From Marchantia polymorpha subsp. ruderalis (taxonomy: Eukaryota > Streptophyta > Marchantiopsida > Marchantiales > Marchantiaceae), in NCBI GenBank assembly GCA_037833965.1, contig AP031353.1, forward strand, positions 19,284,501-19,348,500: a stretch of DNA of 64,000 nucleotides. Direction: 5' to 3'. The notes below the pieces were generated by a model. It ran no database searches. It saw only the letters and a program-made list of their open reading frames with translations, and was not told the DNA's origin. How positions within the stretch are numbered: position 1 is the first letter of the stretch; each line of letters starts with the position of its first letter. Positions 1-12,500 of the stretch are shown here, one piece after another. The translations under genes and the position numbers were made by a program.

Positions 1-1040
1 GGTCTAGAACACCAGTGGATGGAACAACAATATCCAAAGTACTAATGAAGGTCACATGCAATCAGAGTAGCAATACTTAAAACTTTTAGACGTGCTGTGG
101 ATGAGATTCATTTTTACTTCCAAAGGGCTTGATCCAGTTGACCGATTAGCACCCATGACTAGAAGAGAATCTCCAGTCACTCATAAAGAAGAATTCTCAT
201 CTCATTTGTTTTTCATCTTGATTAAATTTTGTGAATCCCTTTTCTACCCTACACCTCCATCATTTGCTCAGATTATTGCAAATCTGAATCTTACCCTCGC
301 ATAATTTTTGAGCTTTGCCATCTTCATTGGCACCGAAAAAACCAAGGATTTAATTACAATATCTTCCTGTTTCATTCATTTTCATAAACTGAACATTATT
401 GGTTGCATGTTCATTGGTTATGAAATCATAAGGCTTATAACTGATGAGGAAGGCTGATTTATCGAACATATTGTTAATATGCTGACTTTATCTGGCAACA
501 ATGCTTTAAACAAACGGAAACACTTTGTATCAAATCCCGCGCGACTTCTAGGTATGAATACTTATGTTCGACACTAGATTTCCGATATGTCCTACTAGAT
601 TTGCACAAGGTACGTGCACATCCCCTGTTCTGGTAAGTGCAACTTTTTAATTTAGAGTTTGACCGTTTTGCCAACCTTACTGACTTCGAAAACACGCCCA
701 CCAAAGTACATTCAGAGATGTGAAAATGTAGATGACCTTATATACTTCTATGGTCATAATATTCATCGTGTTCTTCAGGAAGTTTACTCCCGTAAGAATC
801 AAAGTTGCAAGCGAGACCGGAGCCTCATCTACAGCACGCAGGTTTAGTCGAATGTACTGTAAAGATGATGAGGCGATTTCTGATCACATTCCTGGTGACA
901 TTGATGTGGTTTATGTCCATGACTACAATCTGCTTACCTTTTGTCCTTGGAGCTCGAGCAATCCATCGTCGATGATTTCGAACTCAAGTCTCTTGGCTGT
1001 AAAGAAGTTCTTGCTCGTTCCCCACTGGACTTGGAGTCCT
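1..1040. other. Host DNA without a recognisable gene
   Basis: AT-rich sequence outside the duplicated unit. Only short reading frames occur (for example 92-304 plus, 70 codons). None shows a recognisable domain, repeat or codon pattern, so I see no supportable gene. The stretch 732-1040 could be an exon edge of something continuing into the proline-rich region to the right, but nothing proves it. Confidence 0.5.
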
Positions 1041-1044
1041 TAAA

Positions 1045-1752
1045 TACACTTCAAGTGGATTCTCATTATTCCTGGGCCACCTCCCTTTTACGTCTTTCCT
1101 GGTCGGCCTCCTTATCACACTCCCCTTTCTACTAGCCCTCCTCCAACAGCTACTCTTCTTATTCCTCCTCCTCCTAAACTCAGACATCATACTTTTAAAG
1201 ACTCCACCTCTCCCGACTCCTCTTACTCCTCAATTTGTTCTTGTTACAGAACGCACTTCTCATCCCATATTACAGCAATCTCCTTCTGTCTTTCCATTCC
1301 ATCTTTTCCTCCTCCCGTTACCGAACACTCTTCCTTCAAAATTTCATCGTTCTCCCGTTTCTTCATTGTTTCGACCTCCTCCTCCTCCACCTCGTACCAA
1401 GCAGTCTCCTCCTCTCAGTTTCCATCATTCTCCTCCTGGTTCTTCATTGTTGCGATCTCCTCCTCCACCTGTTACCAAAAAATCCTCTCCAGCAGGTTTT
1501 GCCAATTATACTCCTGTGTTTTCATCGCTTCAACGTCCTCCTCCTCCTCCTCGTCTGCTTATCCAAGTTTTGAATACTCTCAACCTGTAACTTCAATATT
1601 TCCTGTAACTGCGGAAATTGTAAAGTTCTTCGGAACCTTCGGTCAATATTTCCATCTCCTCCTGCTGGTTTTCCTCCTCCTTTTGCAAGGGTGGGGGTTT
1701 ATGCCACCCTTGCCATTCGAAGATAGATGTTTACACTTATCATCTTCCTAGA
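1045..1752 (+). other. Pyrimidine-rich tract encoding proline-rich peptides, possible broken proline-rich gene
   Basis: The plus strand is strongly C/T-rich with repeated CCTCCTCCT runs. Frame 1366-1590 reads as a proline-rich, extensin- or formin-like peptide with several PPPP runs and SPPPP motifs. A second frame stays open from about 1045 to 1752 and shows the same PPP motifs at its start, so the proline-rich reading switches frame. That fits a decayed or intron-split proline-rich gene. A pyrimidine strand lacks stop codons by composition alone, so open frames here are weak evidence. No start codon, signal peptide or splice sites could be fixed. Confidence 0.3.
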
Positions 1753-1755
1753 AGT

Positions 1756-2430
1756 AAAATAAAATTTTGAGCAAGAACTAGATAATATGAACATTAAGCA
1801 CGATCATACTTGCTCCCTTACAACATTCTAGAACAAATGGATTCGATATAATGCAAATGATCGAATCCATATCAAACAATATATCAAAATCGCTTGCGAA
1901 ATGTGAAATTCGTGGTAGGTTGAAGGAACACATAATGAGAAATAAATACGATTGAAAGGCGTAGAGATTTTGATCAAACATTATCTCTATTTATTCTTTT
2001 GAAAAACAATCATTGGAGAGCTAATAATTTAACCCTCATTTGTGTCAGAATGATCTATCAAAGCAATGTCTAGCATTAAGAGAATATGAAGTGTGTAGAG
2101 TCTTGATTCTTTCAACATTGAACTGAAGATGCTTGTTTCATCTGGGTTTGCACTTTATGTGGCTCTTACTGCAATGCTGATTGATGGATATGGTCCGTAT
2201 GCATTGAACTCCCGAAGAAAATGGAAACATCCTCTCCTCAACATCTAACCCCCTATAATCTGTTCTCTTCTCCAGGAATTGGGGCATAATTCCCAAGATG
2301 AAGATCCCTGCCAATACTTCAATAGACTCAGGCACTTGAACTGTAATGACCAGACCCCATAACGCATCTCATATCGCACAGCCTTTACGGTACATTGAGC
2401 AATCTCTCAGGCTTGTCACATACTACATAC
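1756..2430. other. Host spacer without visible gene
   Basis: AT-rich sequence between the proline-rich tract and the left edge of the tandem duplication. Reading frames are short and unsupported. I see no repeat or RNA structure. Confidence 0.5.
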
Positions 2431-2595
2431 CTTACCCACCCTGGATCTCTAACTCGTGAAGATCGTCCATATTGACTACTCTTCAGTGTTTCTGACTGCA
2501 TATGTCCATAACAACATGTGAAGACCATACCGAAGATCTGAAGTGCACACGCTGGTACAATCAAGCGATTCCTTCTACATGCATCACTCTCTATG

Positions 2596-4377
2596 TTATA
2601 CGGTATTCCGAGAGGGAGTGTCATTGACACGACCAGAGGGACCTCCCCATAGTAACCGGCGTTCCAGCACCTCTGATTTTTTATGGGCTACCACCGTCAC
2701 TAATGCAGTACGCTTCTCAAACGGGTCGGGTACATGAGAGTACATTTGGTTCTCATCTACATTGGGGGGGCACGAAGTACTCGACATGACCTAAGACAGG
2801 TGTCATACATGGCAAATAAGACATTCTGAGCTCTGGATCTAGGACTGATTCGTAGGAGAGTTGGAAATGAAACGGGTCCTGGTACCACAACGTCAAAAGC
2901 GCCAGCACCTCCATGACATTCGCCTCCAGGAGCCTCTCTGCATCCTCCGTTGTAGGTGGCCTCCCACTAATCAGATGTTTCCAGCAACCAAGCTGAGATG
3001 TGTGCCTTCTGAGCCTGGCACACAGCCCTGGACAATGATGAAGGCGACATTTCGACGATGCTTTGAGAAAGGAACCATCTCTCTGCTTTCGAATTGGCTT
3101 CAAGTGCTTTGCTAACTTCTGTAACAACCTGAACCGAGGATGGGCAGCGGCATCACCTTCTTTGAATTTGCCATCGTCGTCCCTTGAACAATGGTAGATC
3201 TCTGCCCCCGATATATCTTCAAGCTCGTTCATTGTGAATTCTTCATTCGCAGCAGCCAAGAACACCAACTTTATTTCAACACAGCTGTAATCATACAACA
3301 AGAGTCTACTGTCAGTGTGTCTGTAGATGAGGATGCTATGAGTGTAGTGTTCGACAACACCGCGACTCTTGATATGGATGATATAGTTCTTGACAAGGTT
3401 GCCGTCCACTCTAGCTGTCGTGACTACCACATTTTGAATGCTCCTTTGCTCGTTCCATGCCTCACTCAACGACTGCACAAGTTTGCGTGTCAGTCTGTCG
3501 ATATACGGGATCTGCACAGTCATACCGCAACCAAGAGCTGACACGCCGAAGGTTAACTGCTGATTTCTGGAAAATATCGACGATAACATTTGCGCCGGAT
3601 CGATTCCACTTTGTCTCAAGTGAACACAAAAGTTCTGAAGTGCTTGCATACCAGGTACCACGCTGTCGTCCGTATTGGTTTGTGTCTTCTCTCTGACAAC
3701 GTTGAGAAAAGCGCCAGCCAACTCGTAATTCCTGAGCAGGACCTGCTCCATCGTTAGAAAAGATCCCGCAGAGTACTGGACCTCCGTCATGCCATCCACC
3801 AAGCTGTGGGTAGCCAGGACCGGGGTGTATGACATGTTTCCACTATAAGGGTATCTATTGGCGACGTGGAGATTAGCTGTGGATCGCACTTCTCCATTGA
3901 ATCCATTAGTCCATCTTTGCACCCTTGTACACAACTGGCTCAGAGCTGGGAACGCTACTGGCGAAAGGTCTCAAAATTCTACGAACGCTAGCTCGAAGTT
4001 GAATCTGTTCATTGCTGCCTGCCTGGACCTTCCTGCCTTGTGAAATTAACTGGGCGACGAAACGAACATCTTCGAGTAGATCTGGCGTATTGTGGCGGCT
4101 ATCAGATTCGTCCTATCGTGTACATCGAGATCAAAATCAAAATTGAAGTCAACGAGCGCTGACCAATGGTTATCGATGCCAAAACATTCTCACCCTGTTT
4201 TAGCTTAAGAAAAAATGCTGACAGACTGCTAGCAAGTTGCTCTCTTTCCTCATCTGAGATGACAATTTCCTCTCTCGAGCTCGACTTGTCAGTTAGCAAT
4301 CTGTGCTCCAGCGGCGGCGGCGCAACGACATTGATAAGCTCTCCCCTTGTTAAATCCAAGGAAAACTGATCTGCCAT
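2596..4377 (-). pseudogene. Broken copy of the duplicated 593-aa gene of unknown function
   Basis: This is the copy 1 counterpart of the intact minus-strand gene at 55001-56782. The start is conserved (ATG at 4377, product beginning MADQF against MANQF). The frame is lost after about 70 codons by a missing G near 4180. It is recovered at 3934 and read for most of the protein to 2753. It shifts again at a run of seven G near 2767, and the tail continues in the frame 2787-2596. At least three shifts make it a pseudogene. The long middle block (3934-2753) is still very similar to copy 2, so decay is fairly recent. Function is unknown, and the product is not recognised as any family. Confidence 0.75.
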
Positions 4378-4481
4378 TGCAACGAACTGATCCTCCTGCC
4401 TGCTGCGACCTCCTGCGACCTTTCATCAGTTCGACTTTACTGCATCTTTTTGATTGTGTTCCGGTCTATAACTCGAGCTAT

Positions 4482-4667
4482 TCAGATCGACTGAAGAAAA
4501 TGAACTCTGTGTCTCGAACCAGCTCTTGAGAAGCGCACATTCATGAGAGTGGAACAGAATGTCCGCAGTTCCAGTTCACGTGCGTTGATGCAGACCTTGA
4601 TAATTTCATCGCCCTTGCGTGGTTGTTTCTTGACAGACGCAATGACGAGATCAGAGGCTCCTGTCAT
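4482..4667 (-). CDS. Small conserved reading frame upstream of the duplicated gene (copy 1)
   Basis: A 61-codon minus-strand frame starting with ATG at 4667, about 100 bp upstream of the duplicated gene on the same strand. The peptide begins MTGASDLVIASVKKQ and contains GDEIIKVCINAREL. In copy 2 the same text lies at 56870-57061, but the ATG is GTG and a TAA interrupts it after INAREL. The frame extends upstream of the ATG through the LTR A insertion site into 7675, up to a TAA shared by both copies. It may be a short gene or the last exon of a gene now cut by LTR A. No domain recognised. Confidence 0.35.
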   Translation of the reverse strand: MTGASDLVIASVKKQPRKGDEIIKVCINARELELRTFCSTLMNVRFSRAGSRHRVHFLQSI

Positions 4668-4688
4668 GTTGACTTTTCGGTTACTTTC

Positions 4689-7674
4689 TGTAATAACCCA
4701 CTAAAGGCTAAAACTGCAATATAGTGGTAGAAAGGTCGAACCCACAGGGACAGAGGAACACACAGGGTACAAAGTGTCACGTTTAACAGACTATTGAGGA
4801 GTTTGAATTCTCAGGCGACTGTCACTCCCAGAAATACTGCAAGTGTCCACTCGGAGCGCACTCGGAGGTCGCACAGTGCAGCGTAACACACACACACACA
4901 AACACACACCTGAAACTACAGAAACACAACCTAGAGATCCGTTAGAACCTCTACTCAAGATTTCAGGGGGAAAGTCTCTCACGAGTGCACTCGGCGAAGC
5001 TGCGGGTAGTGACTCCCAACTCCGGCTTTTACAACACTTCCACTAGCTTGCTGCTAGTGCAGGAAACCCGGTTTGGACTACCTACTTCGGATCGAAGTCA
5101 CTCATACGCGGTGAACAACACTCTCAACTCACAAAACGCGCAGAGAACACAGGTCCGCACTAAAGGACTCACTGAGAAACATTCCAGTAACACAATAACA
5201 GTCTATTGAAGAGTTTGAATTCTCAGGCACTTGTCATTCCCAGAAATACTACAGGGGTTACCCTGAAGGCACCTGCTGCAGCGTAACCTGAATTTACAAC
5301 CAAGGCTTACACGAAGTAACAAAACTTCACTTTGGCATTCAAGGGAAAAATCCCAAAGGAGTACAATCAGGAACAGACACTCGAAGGTATAGGGGCGAAA
5401 CTATTCAAGTATCTAACTAGTCACTTGCTCTGAGCATCGGCAATCACCCGCAGGTGTAGATCCGAACTACTTAAATCTCTAACCAATGTACTAGCTCTGA
5501 ACATTCGGCCGAAGGCCTTCAGCTACAAAATGCGGAACGCCAAGTGGTAGCTCCCCTTGCGTGGTGACAGAACTAAGGACACAAACACGCAGGGAAAATG
5601 AGTTCCTGATCTGCACTTCCGAAATTGGGAAAGAACCCAAGGCAAAACGCCTTGAACTATTTTATACCTTCTAAGTCCTAACTAGCACTACACTTCACTA
5701 CGCTACACGCCTGCACGGAACCACGCTACACTACACTCCGCGGAACCTGTGCTACGTCTCCTGCGCGACGGACTGCCGCGCACTAACTCCCTACCCTGCC
5801 AGTCTTCCGCTCGACTGCGCAGTCCTAACCGCTGCAACGCCGCGGACACCTCCACCTCGAGGGTGGACATGGTATCCCGCGCCTTCGACAGAAAAGCGTC
5901 TAACTTCTTCGCCACCTTCCGCCGACTCCTGCTGTCACCTGCCAACAACCTTGCTACGCGAAGCTCTAACTCACGCAGTGCGAGTTTCTCCTGCGCCGCC
6001 ACTTCCCAGTGGGCGTAGCCCTTGAGACAGTGGGCGACACGCCTCGCCATCTCCTCCTTCGTGCGATCTGCCTCTCGCCTGCGATCATCTTCAATTACCA
6101 CCAACTGCGATTCGGCCTCCGCACGCTGCGCTCTCAATTCCCCACACTCCGACTGTAGCCTGCGGATTAAATCCTCATCCGCCTGTCGTGCGAGCTGACA
6201 CTCCGCCAACAAATGCGTCTGTCGCACGAGCTCCTCTGACAGAATCTGATTCTGAGTTCTCTCAGACATCAAATCTGTCGTGGTCTTCACCACATCCCTG
6301 GTGAGCTCTTCCAGTCTCTCCTTCTTCATCCTGTCGAGGGCGTGCGATTTCCTCACAAGGTTGTACTGACCCCACAAACAGGCATGCTTCTCCCTCAAGT
6401 CCTTCAACTCCCGGTCCGTTCTAGCTAGTAGCTTGCTAGTGTGGACTTTAGTGCGAATCCGCCTGCGCACTAATTCGATGTAGGATCCCGGCTGGAGTGG
6501 ATCGGCGTATTTATCAAATTTGCGATCCAAGTACTTCAGCAACGGTATCACCTGCTCAGAGAGCGCCGCCGCCGGTTTAACTCACACGCTCGAATTGGCG
6601 AATTTGAACTCCGCGAGCGTACTACGCCGCGGACATGGGTGCGCAGCGCCGAAGGCGGCTTTTCCGCCTTGCGCGGTACACTCGTTCGTACCGCTCCTCA
6701 GCCAATCCTCCTCCGCCCTGGTGCTTGTCCGCACGTCGAACAAAAGTTCAACTCCCGACTGTGCGCAGGCGGACTTCTCAGCGGATTCTCCGCCGGCGCG
6801 GAACTTCATCCGCCTGTGCGCAGGCGCTCGCCTGCGCGTAGGCGAAGTCCGTCCGCGTCGATGCGCTGGCGCGGAAGGCGTTGACCGCGGTCAACAGCTT
6901 CCCCCCAGACTGTCCGTTCCTTGTCTCTCCGTCGGCGCTCTCGCCGCCGCAACTCCGCCCGACCACGAGAGCATCCATCCGTCCCGTCCGTACAGTCCGT
7001 ACGGATTTTACTATTCTGGCGGCTCCTTGCTCGTCCTCGCCGTTGCGCTGGCGCAGAAGGCGCCGTACAATTTCTACCTCCGAAGGCGCATTTCTAGGGC
7101 CAAAGGCGGATTTCCCGCCGACGCCGAAGCGCATGAGCACAGGCGGACGCCTGTGCGTAGGCGAACTTCGCGCCTACATCAAAACCCTATTTTGCCTGTG
7201 CGCAGGCGAACTTCCTTCGTCTGCGCATAGGACAAAACTTTCTTCGCCTGTGCGCAGGCGGAAAGCTGAGTATCTTACAACCTTCATAACTCCCGGAGTC
7301 CTCATCCGTTGTTGGCGTTCTTGGGCTCGTTGGAATCAGCGCGTTGAGCTCTTTCCAACGAGATCCTAACCAGGTCGAGGCGTTTGGGGGTTGACCTAAA
7401 TATGAAGGATTTCTCTACCGCCGAGGGCGCAGCGCCGAAGGCGGATTTTGCGCCTTGCGCCGAAGGGATCATACCTTCAGAGCTCGCTGGGAGGGTGGTG
7501 CCCTTCCTTGACGCTGCACCCAACTCCTAGATTCTACGAGGTCCCTCGAGAATCTCTGCGATCTTCCGAATTCACTCTATTTTGATGCACCGAAGGCTAT
7601 TTACACTGCTGCCGTGGTACAGTTTTCCAAAAATGTTTTATTTTCCTCCAAATTACCAAAAGTGGGGTACCACA
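4689..7674 (-). mobile_element. Solo LTR A, family II, internally deleted
   Basis: In plus-strand order this begins TGTAATAACCCAC and ends GGGGTACCACA, so it is a family II LTR in minus orientation. It is flanked by the 5-bp duplication CTTTC (4684-4688 and 7675-7679). The host site is found empty in copy 2 near 57075. It is 2986 bp against about 5.4 kb for full family II LTRs. About 2.4 kb is missing: the stretch just upstream of the U3 gene is joined directly to its coiled-coil region near 6575, at a short shared TTAA-like sequence. It keeps the TATA box (5659-5667 on minus), the CA repeat (around 4889-4909) and both LTR tips. The non-coding U3 at 6580-7400 is dense in palindromes such as CCTGTGCGCAGG. 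Confidence 0.92.
5703..6551 (-). pseudogene. C-terminal remnant of the U3-encoded LTR protein in LTR A
   Basis: About 280 codons matching the last quarter of the intact protein at 38089-41244. It starts at the IPLLKYLDRKFDKY block and runs through the coiled coil, the CLKGYAHWEV motif, the GDSRSRRKVAKKLDAFL block and the basic tail RRRRSTGSAE. The N-terminal domain, disordered middle and acidic patch have been removed by the LTR A internal deletion. A TGA lies just upstream of the junction, and no normal ATG precedes the remnant. It is therefore not expected to give the normal product. Confidence 0.85.
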
Positions 7675-7788
7675 CTTTCGCTAAGCGTTGCAATTCTTTA
7701 GCTTTGAGCGTTGGTGAGCCGTCTATTCAGTATTCTTTTCTTACAAAATGCAAGGCCTATCACTTAGACTCATAAACCAAGGAAGCAC

Positions 7789-8917
7789 TGTAATAACCCA
7801 CCAAAGGCTAAAACTGCAGTATGGTGGTAAAAAGATCAAACCCACAGGGACAGAGGCAACACACAGAGTAAAAAGTGTCACGTTTAACAGACTTTTGTAG
7901 AGTTTGAATTCTCAGGCGACTGTCACTCCCAGAAATACTGCAGTGCTCGACTCGGAGGCCACTCGGAGGATGCTCGACTCGGAGGTCACTCGGAGGATGC
8001 TCGGAGGATGCACAGTGCAGCGTAGGTCACTCAACACACACACACACACACCTGAAACTAGAAAAGCACATCTCAGAGGTCGGTCAGGACCTCTGCTTAG
8101 GATTTCAGGGGGAAAGTATCTCAAAAGTTCACTTAGAGGCTCTGCAGGTAGTGACTCCCACTCCGGCTTTTACAGCCCTTCCGCCAGGAACTAGCGTAGG
8201 GAACCCGGATTGGACTTCCCACTTCGGAACGAAGTCCCTCATACGCAGTGGACGTCACCCTCGACTCACACCAAACGCAGAGAGTACAGGCCCGACTAAG
8301 AACTCAACTGAGACACAATCCAGTAACACACACACACAACCTGAATTGCAAACCAAGGTTTACACGAAGTAACAAAACTTCACTTTGGCATTCAGGGGAA
8401 ACTTCCCGTAGGAGTACAATCAGGATATGTCACTCGAAGGAGTAAGGGGAAACTGTTCAAATCTCTAACTCGCAACCGGCTCTGAGCATCAAAAATCACC
8501 CGCAGGTGCAGATCCGCACTACTCAAGTCTCTAACCGGTGTACTAGCTCTGAACATTCAGCCGAAGGCCTTCAACTACAACATGCGGTAACTTCACTATG
8601 CTGCAGCTCCTCTACGTGGTGCCAGGACCAAATGCACAAACACGCTAAGAAAGTGAGTTCCTGATCTGCACTTCCGAAACTGGAAGAGTCCCAAGGCAAA
8701 ACGCCTTGATCTACTTTATACCCTCTAAGGTCCTAACTAACACTACTCTGCACTATCTGCTACTCTAAACTCCTGCACGAAACCAAACTACACTACTGCA
8801 CTCTGCAGATCCGGTGCTGCGCCTCCTGCGCGCCGGACTGCCTCGCACCCTATCTCTACCCTGCCAATCTTCCGACCGGCTGCGCAACCCCAGTCGCCGA
8901 AGGGCGGCAGTCACTTC
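7789..8917 (-). mobile_element. Solo LTR B, family I, first segment (R-U5 end)
   Basis: This is the left segment of a family I LTR in minus orientation. It starts TGTAATAACCCACC at 7789 after the duplication AGCAC (7784-7788). It is cut at 8917 by the complete element, whose duplication is ACTTC. The rest of LTR B is 48647-52437. The segment holds the U5/R end, a CA repeat around 8034-8050, a minus-strand TATA box (CTTTATA on plus, 8714-8720) and the last 50 codons of the U3 gene (8912-8765). The intact LTR B would be 4920 bp. Confidence 0.92.
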
Positions 8918-9566
8918 TGTGGTAACACACTTTTTGTTTTTTTTGCAGAATTTAAACAATTTTAGAAAACTAGTACCAAAGCAGTGTTTGTAGCTAGAGA
9001 AGGGTACGCTAAATAGAGTGGATTGATGAGATCGTCACGAGGACACAAAAGAATCACGTAGTCGGATGTACCAACGCCAATGTCTTCGGCGCCTTCGGCA
9101 AAAGCTCCTTTTCTGAGGTGTCTCTACTCACGCGCCTCCAGCGTATAAGGAAGCTACGCTTCCGGCGCAGACACCTCAGGAGGAGGTTTTGCTAAAGACG
9201 TCAGGAGAAGGGCCCGGACCTCTAAAGGCATCCGACCATGAGTGCGCCTTCGGCGAAGCGCCGCTAGCGCGGAAAGGGAAAACCTTCATAACAATCGGGA
9301 TACACGGTAGATCCAGTTGGTTGAAGTTGCATTAGAAAGAGCTCGGGACGCTCGTTCTAACGAGTCCAAGAGCGTCGGAGATGGATCAGGAATGGAGAAG
9401 TTATGAGCGTCGGAAAACTCGTAGCCGGACATGCGCCGTTCGCGCTAGGGTTCACAGCCGGAAAGGATTCCCGTACGCCCTCGGCGATGCGCCTTCGGCG
9501 GAATCACGCGCTCATAGGAGGAAACTAACTTAGAGTCGGAAGCGCCTTTGGCGGCTGTTCATGGAA

Positions 9567-12500
9567 TGTAATAACCCACTAAAGGCTAAAACTGCAATAT
9601 AGTGGTAGAAAGGTCGAACCCACAGGGACAGAGGAACACACAGGGTACAAAGTGTCACGTTTAACAGACTATTGATGAGTTTGAATTCTCAGGCGACTGT
9701 CACTCCCAGAAATACTGCAAGTGTCCACTCGGAGCGCACTCGGAGGTCGCACAGTGCAGCGTAACACACACACACACACACCTGAAACTACAGAAATACA
9801 ACCCAGAGATCCGTTAGGACCTCTACTTCAAGATTTCAGGGGGAAAGTCTCTCGCGAGCACACTCGGCAAAGCTGCGGGCAGTGACTTCCAACTCCGGCT
9901 TTTACAACACTTCCACTAGCTTGCTGCTAGTGTAGGAAACCCGGTTTGGACTGCCTACTTCGGATCGAAGTCACTCCTACGCGGTGAACAACACTCTCAA
10001 CTCACAAAACGCGCAGAGAACACAGGTCCGCACTGAAGGACTCACTGTGAAACATTCCAGTAACACAACAACAGTCTATTGAAGAGTTTGAATTCTCAGG
10101 CACTTGTCATTCCCAGAAATACTACAAGGGTTACCCTCAAGGCACCTGCTGCAGCGTAACCTGAATTTGCAACCAAGGCTTACTCGAAGTAACAAAACTT
10201 CACTTTGGCATTCAGGGGAAAAATCCCAAAGGAGTACAATCAGCAACAGACACTCGAAGGTGTAGGGGCGAAACTATTCAAGTATCTAACTAGTCACTGG
10301 CTCTGAGCATCGGCAATCACCCGCAGGTGTAGATCCGAACTACTCAAGTCTCTAACCAATGTACTAGCTCTGAACATTCGGCCGAAGACCTTCAGCTACA
10401 AAATGCGGAACGCTAAGTTGTAACTCCTCATGCGTGGTGACAGAACTCAAGGGCACAAACACGCAAAGGAAATGGGTTCCTGATCTGCACTTCTGAAATT
10501 GGGAAAGAACCCCAGGCAAAACGCCTGGAACTATTTTATACCTTCTAAGTCCTACCTAGCACTACACTGCACTACGCTACACGCCTGCACGGAACCACGC
10601 TACACTACACTCCGCGGAACCTGTACTACGTCTCCTGCGCGGCGGACTGCCGCGCACTAACTCCCTACCCTGCCAATCTTCCGCTCGACTGCGCAGTCCC
10701 AAACGCTGCAACGCCGCGGACACCTCCACTTCGAGGGCGGACATGGTATCCTGTGCCTTCGACAGAAAGGCATCGAGCTTCTTTGCTACCTTCCGCCGAC
10801 TCCTACTGTCGCCTGACAACAACCCGGCTGCGCGCAATTCAAACACACGCAGTGTGAGTTTCTCCTGCGCCTTCACTTCCCAGTGGGCGTAGCTCTTGAG
10901 ACAGTGGGCGACACGCCTCGCCGTCTCCACCTTCGTGCGATCCGCCTCCTTCCTGCGATCCTCTTCAATTATCACTAATTGCGATTCGGCCTCAACACGT
11001 TGCGCTCTCAATTCGCCACACTCTGACTGTAACCTGCGGATTAACTCCTCATCCGCCTGCCGTGCGAGCTGACATTGTTCCAACAACCGCGTCTGTCGCA
11101 CGAGCTCCTCTGACAAAATCCGATTCTGGGCTTGCTCAGAAATGAGTGCTTCCTTGACCTTCACCTGCTCCTTGGTGAGCTCGTCCAGTTTCTCATCCTT
11201 CACCTTCTCGGAGTGCTTGTAGAATTTCTGATTAAGTTTATACTGACCCCACAAGCATGCATGCTTCTCCTTCAATTCCCTCAACTCCTGGTCCACTCTA
11301 GCTAACAGCTTGCTGGTGTGGACTTTAGTGCGAGTCCGCCTGCGCACTAACTCGATGTAAGATCCCGGCTGGAGTGGGTCGGCGTATTTATCGACCTTGC
11401 GATCCAAGTACCTCAGCAACGGAATCACCTGCTCAGAGAGCGCCGCCGCCGGCGCTCCAACAATTTCCTCCTCCTCCTCCTCGGTGTCCTCTGCTCCTGA
11501 CATTTCTTCGGTGGAGCCTCCGTCGTCATCATCCGAGTGGAGAATTTCAGTCGCCATTGATTGCGTCGGCGACTGCCCCGAGTGGGGCTGCACGTCATCG
11601 ACGTGTGCTGCCTGCAAAGGCACGGCTGCAGCCTCGCTGCTCTTCGCCAAAATGTCTAAGGCGGTAGGCGAATGTACCCGTGCGGCATTCCCGTCGCTCG
11701 CTTGTTGGTTGTCTACCGCGTCCTCTCTGCCGCCGTCGCCCGCCGCCGAAGGCGATCGAGCGGAGGGTGGCTGCGCGGGGTTTGATTGCGCATCGCGCAT
11801 CGAAATTTCATCCCGCGGACAGTCACTCCGCTCCTCCGTCTGTTGCTGCTCCTTTGATCGGTCCGTGGGGGCTGTGCTCGGCCTGTGCGCAGGCGCAAAT
11901 GCCGGCGCCTTGTCCGCCGCAGGCGTAGCGCCGCGGACATCCATCGCCGAAGGCGACATGGCCGGGGGCCGCTCGCCCGATGTCCCTTGGCCTATAGGCC
12001 CTACCGCCGCAGGCGCATCTATCGGCGGACTACCCGCCGATGGTGCGGCCTCCGCACGCTCCCTGCTCGTATCTCCTCGGCTCGAAGGCCCTGGCGCCGA
12101 AGGCGCAAATTGCGGCGCGTGGTGCGCCGGAGGGTCTGGCCCCGAAGGCCGGTGTCTCGTAGGCGGTTCTTCCGCCGGCTCCTTCCCCTTCCTACGTTGG
12201 AACGGGGGTGATTCTTGCCTGTGCACAGGCGGCACGTGTGGAGGTGTCCTGTGCACAGGCGACCTGTGCACAGGTGAGCGCCTGTGCACAGGTGGACTGC
12301 TCCTTCCCACGCGTAAGCGTAGATCCACGTCCACTTGTGATCGCCTGTCCGCGGAGGCTCGTCCGTCCGCGGAGTCTCGTCTGTGCGCAAACGGAACATC
12401 TGTCCGCATCGCACGTGGTAACTCCGGAGGCCCGTGGCCCGTAGGCGGCCTCTCTCCCGTCGAGGTTGTAGCGTGGCCCGTTGCTCCTGCGGTCGTCCGC

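Larger units (their letters stand above)
2435..4688. repeat. Tandem host duplication, copy 1, left part
   Basis: This stretch matches 54846-57080 almost base for base. Homology starts near the shared text GATCTCTAA..CGTGAAGATCG at about 2440 and at 54850. Copy 1 resumes at 7675-7788 and again at 52443-54845, because two retrotransposon insertions split it. Copy 2 follows directly at about 54846, so the arrangement is a head-to-tail tandem duplication of about 4.7 kb. Divergence is several percent by eye, with many small indels. Confidence 0.9.

Noticed and set aside
1366-1590. Proline-rich frame as an intact extensin gene
   Set aside because: Short, no signal peptide, and the proline-rich reading continues in other frames; kept only as a low-confidence tract.
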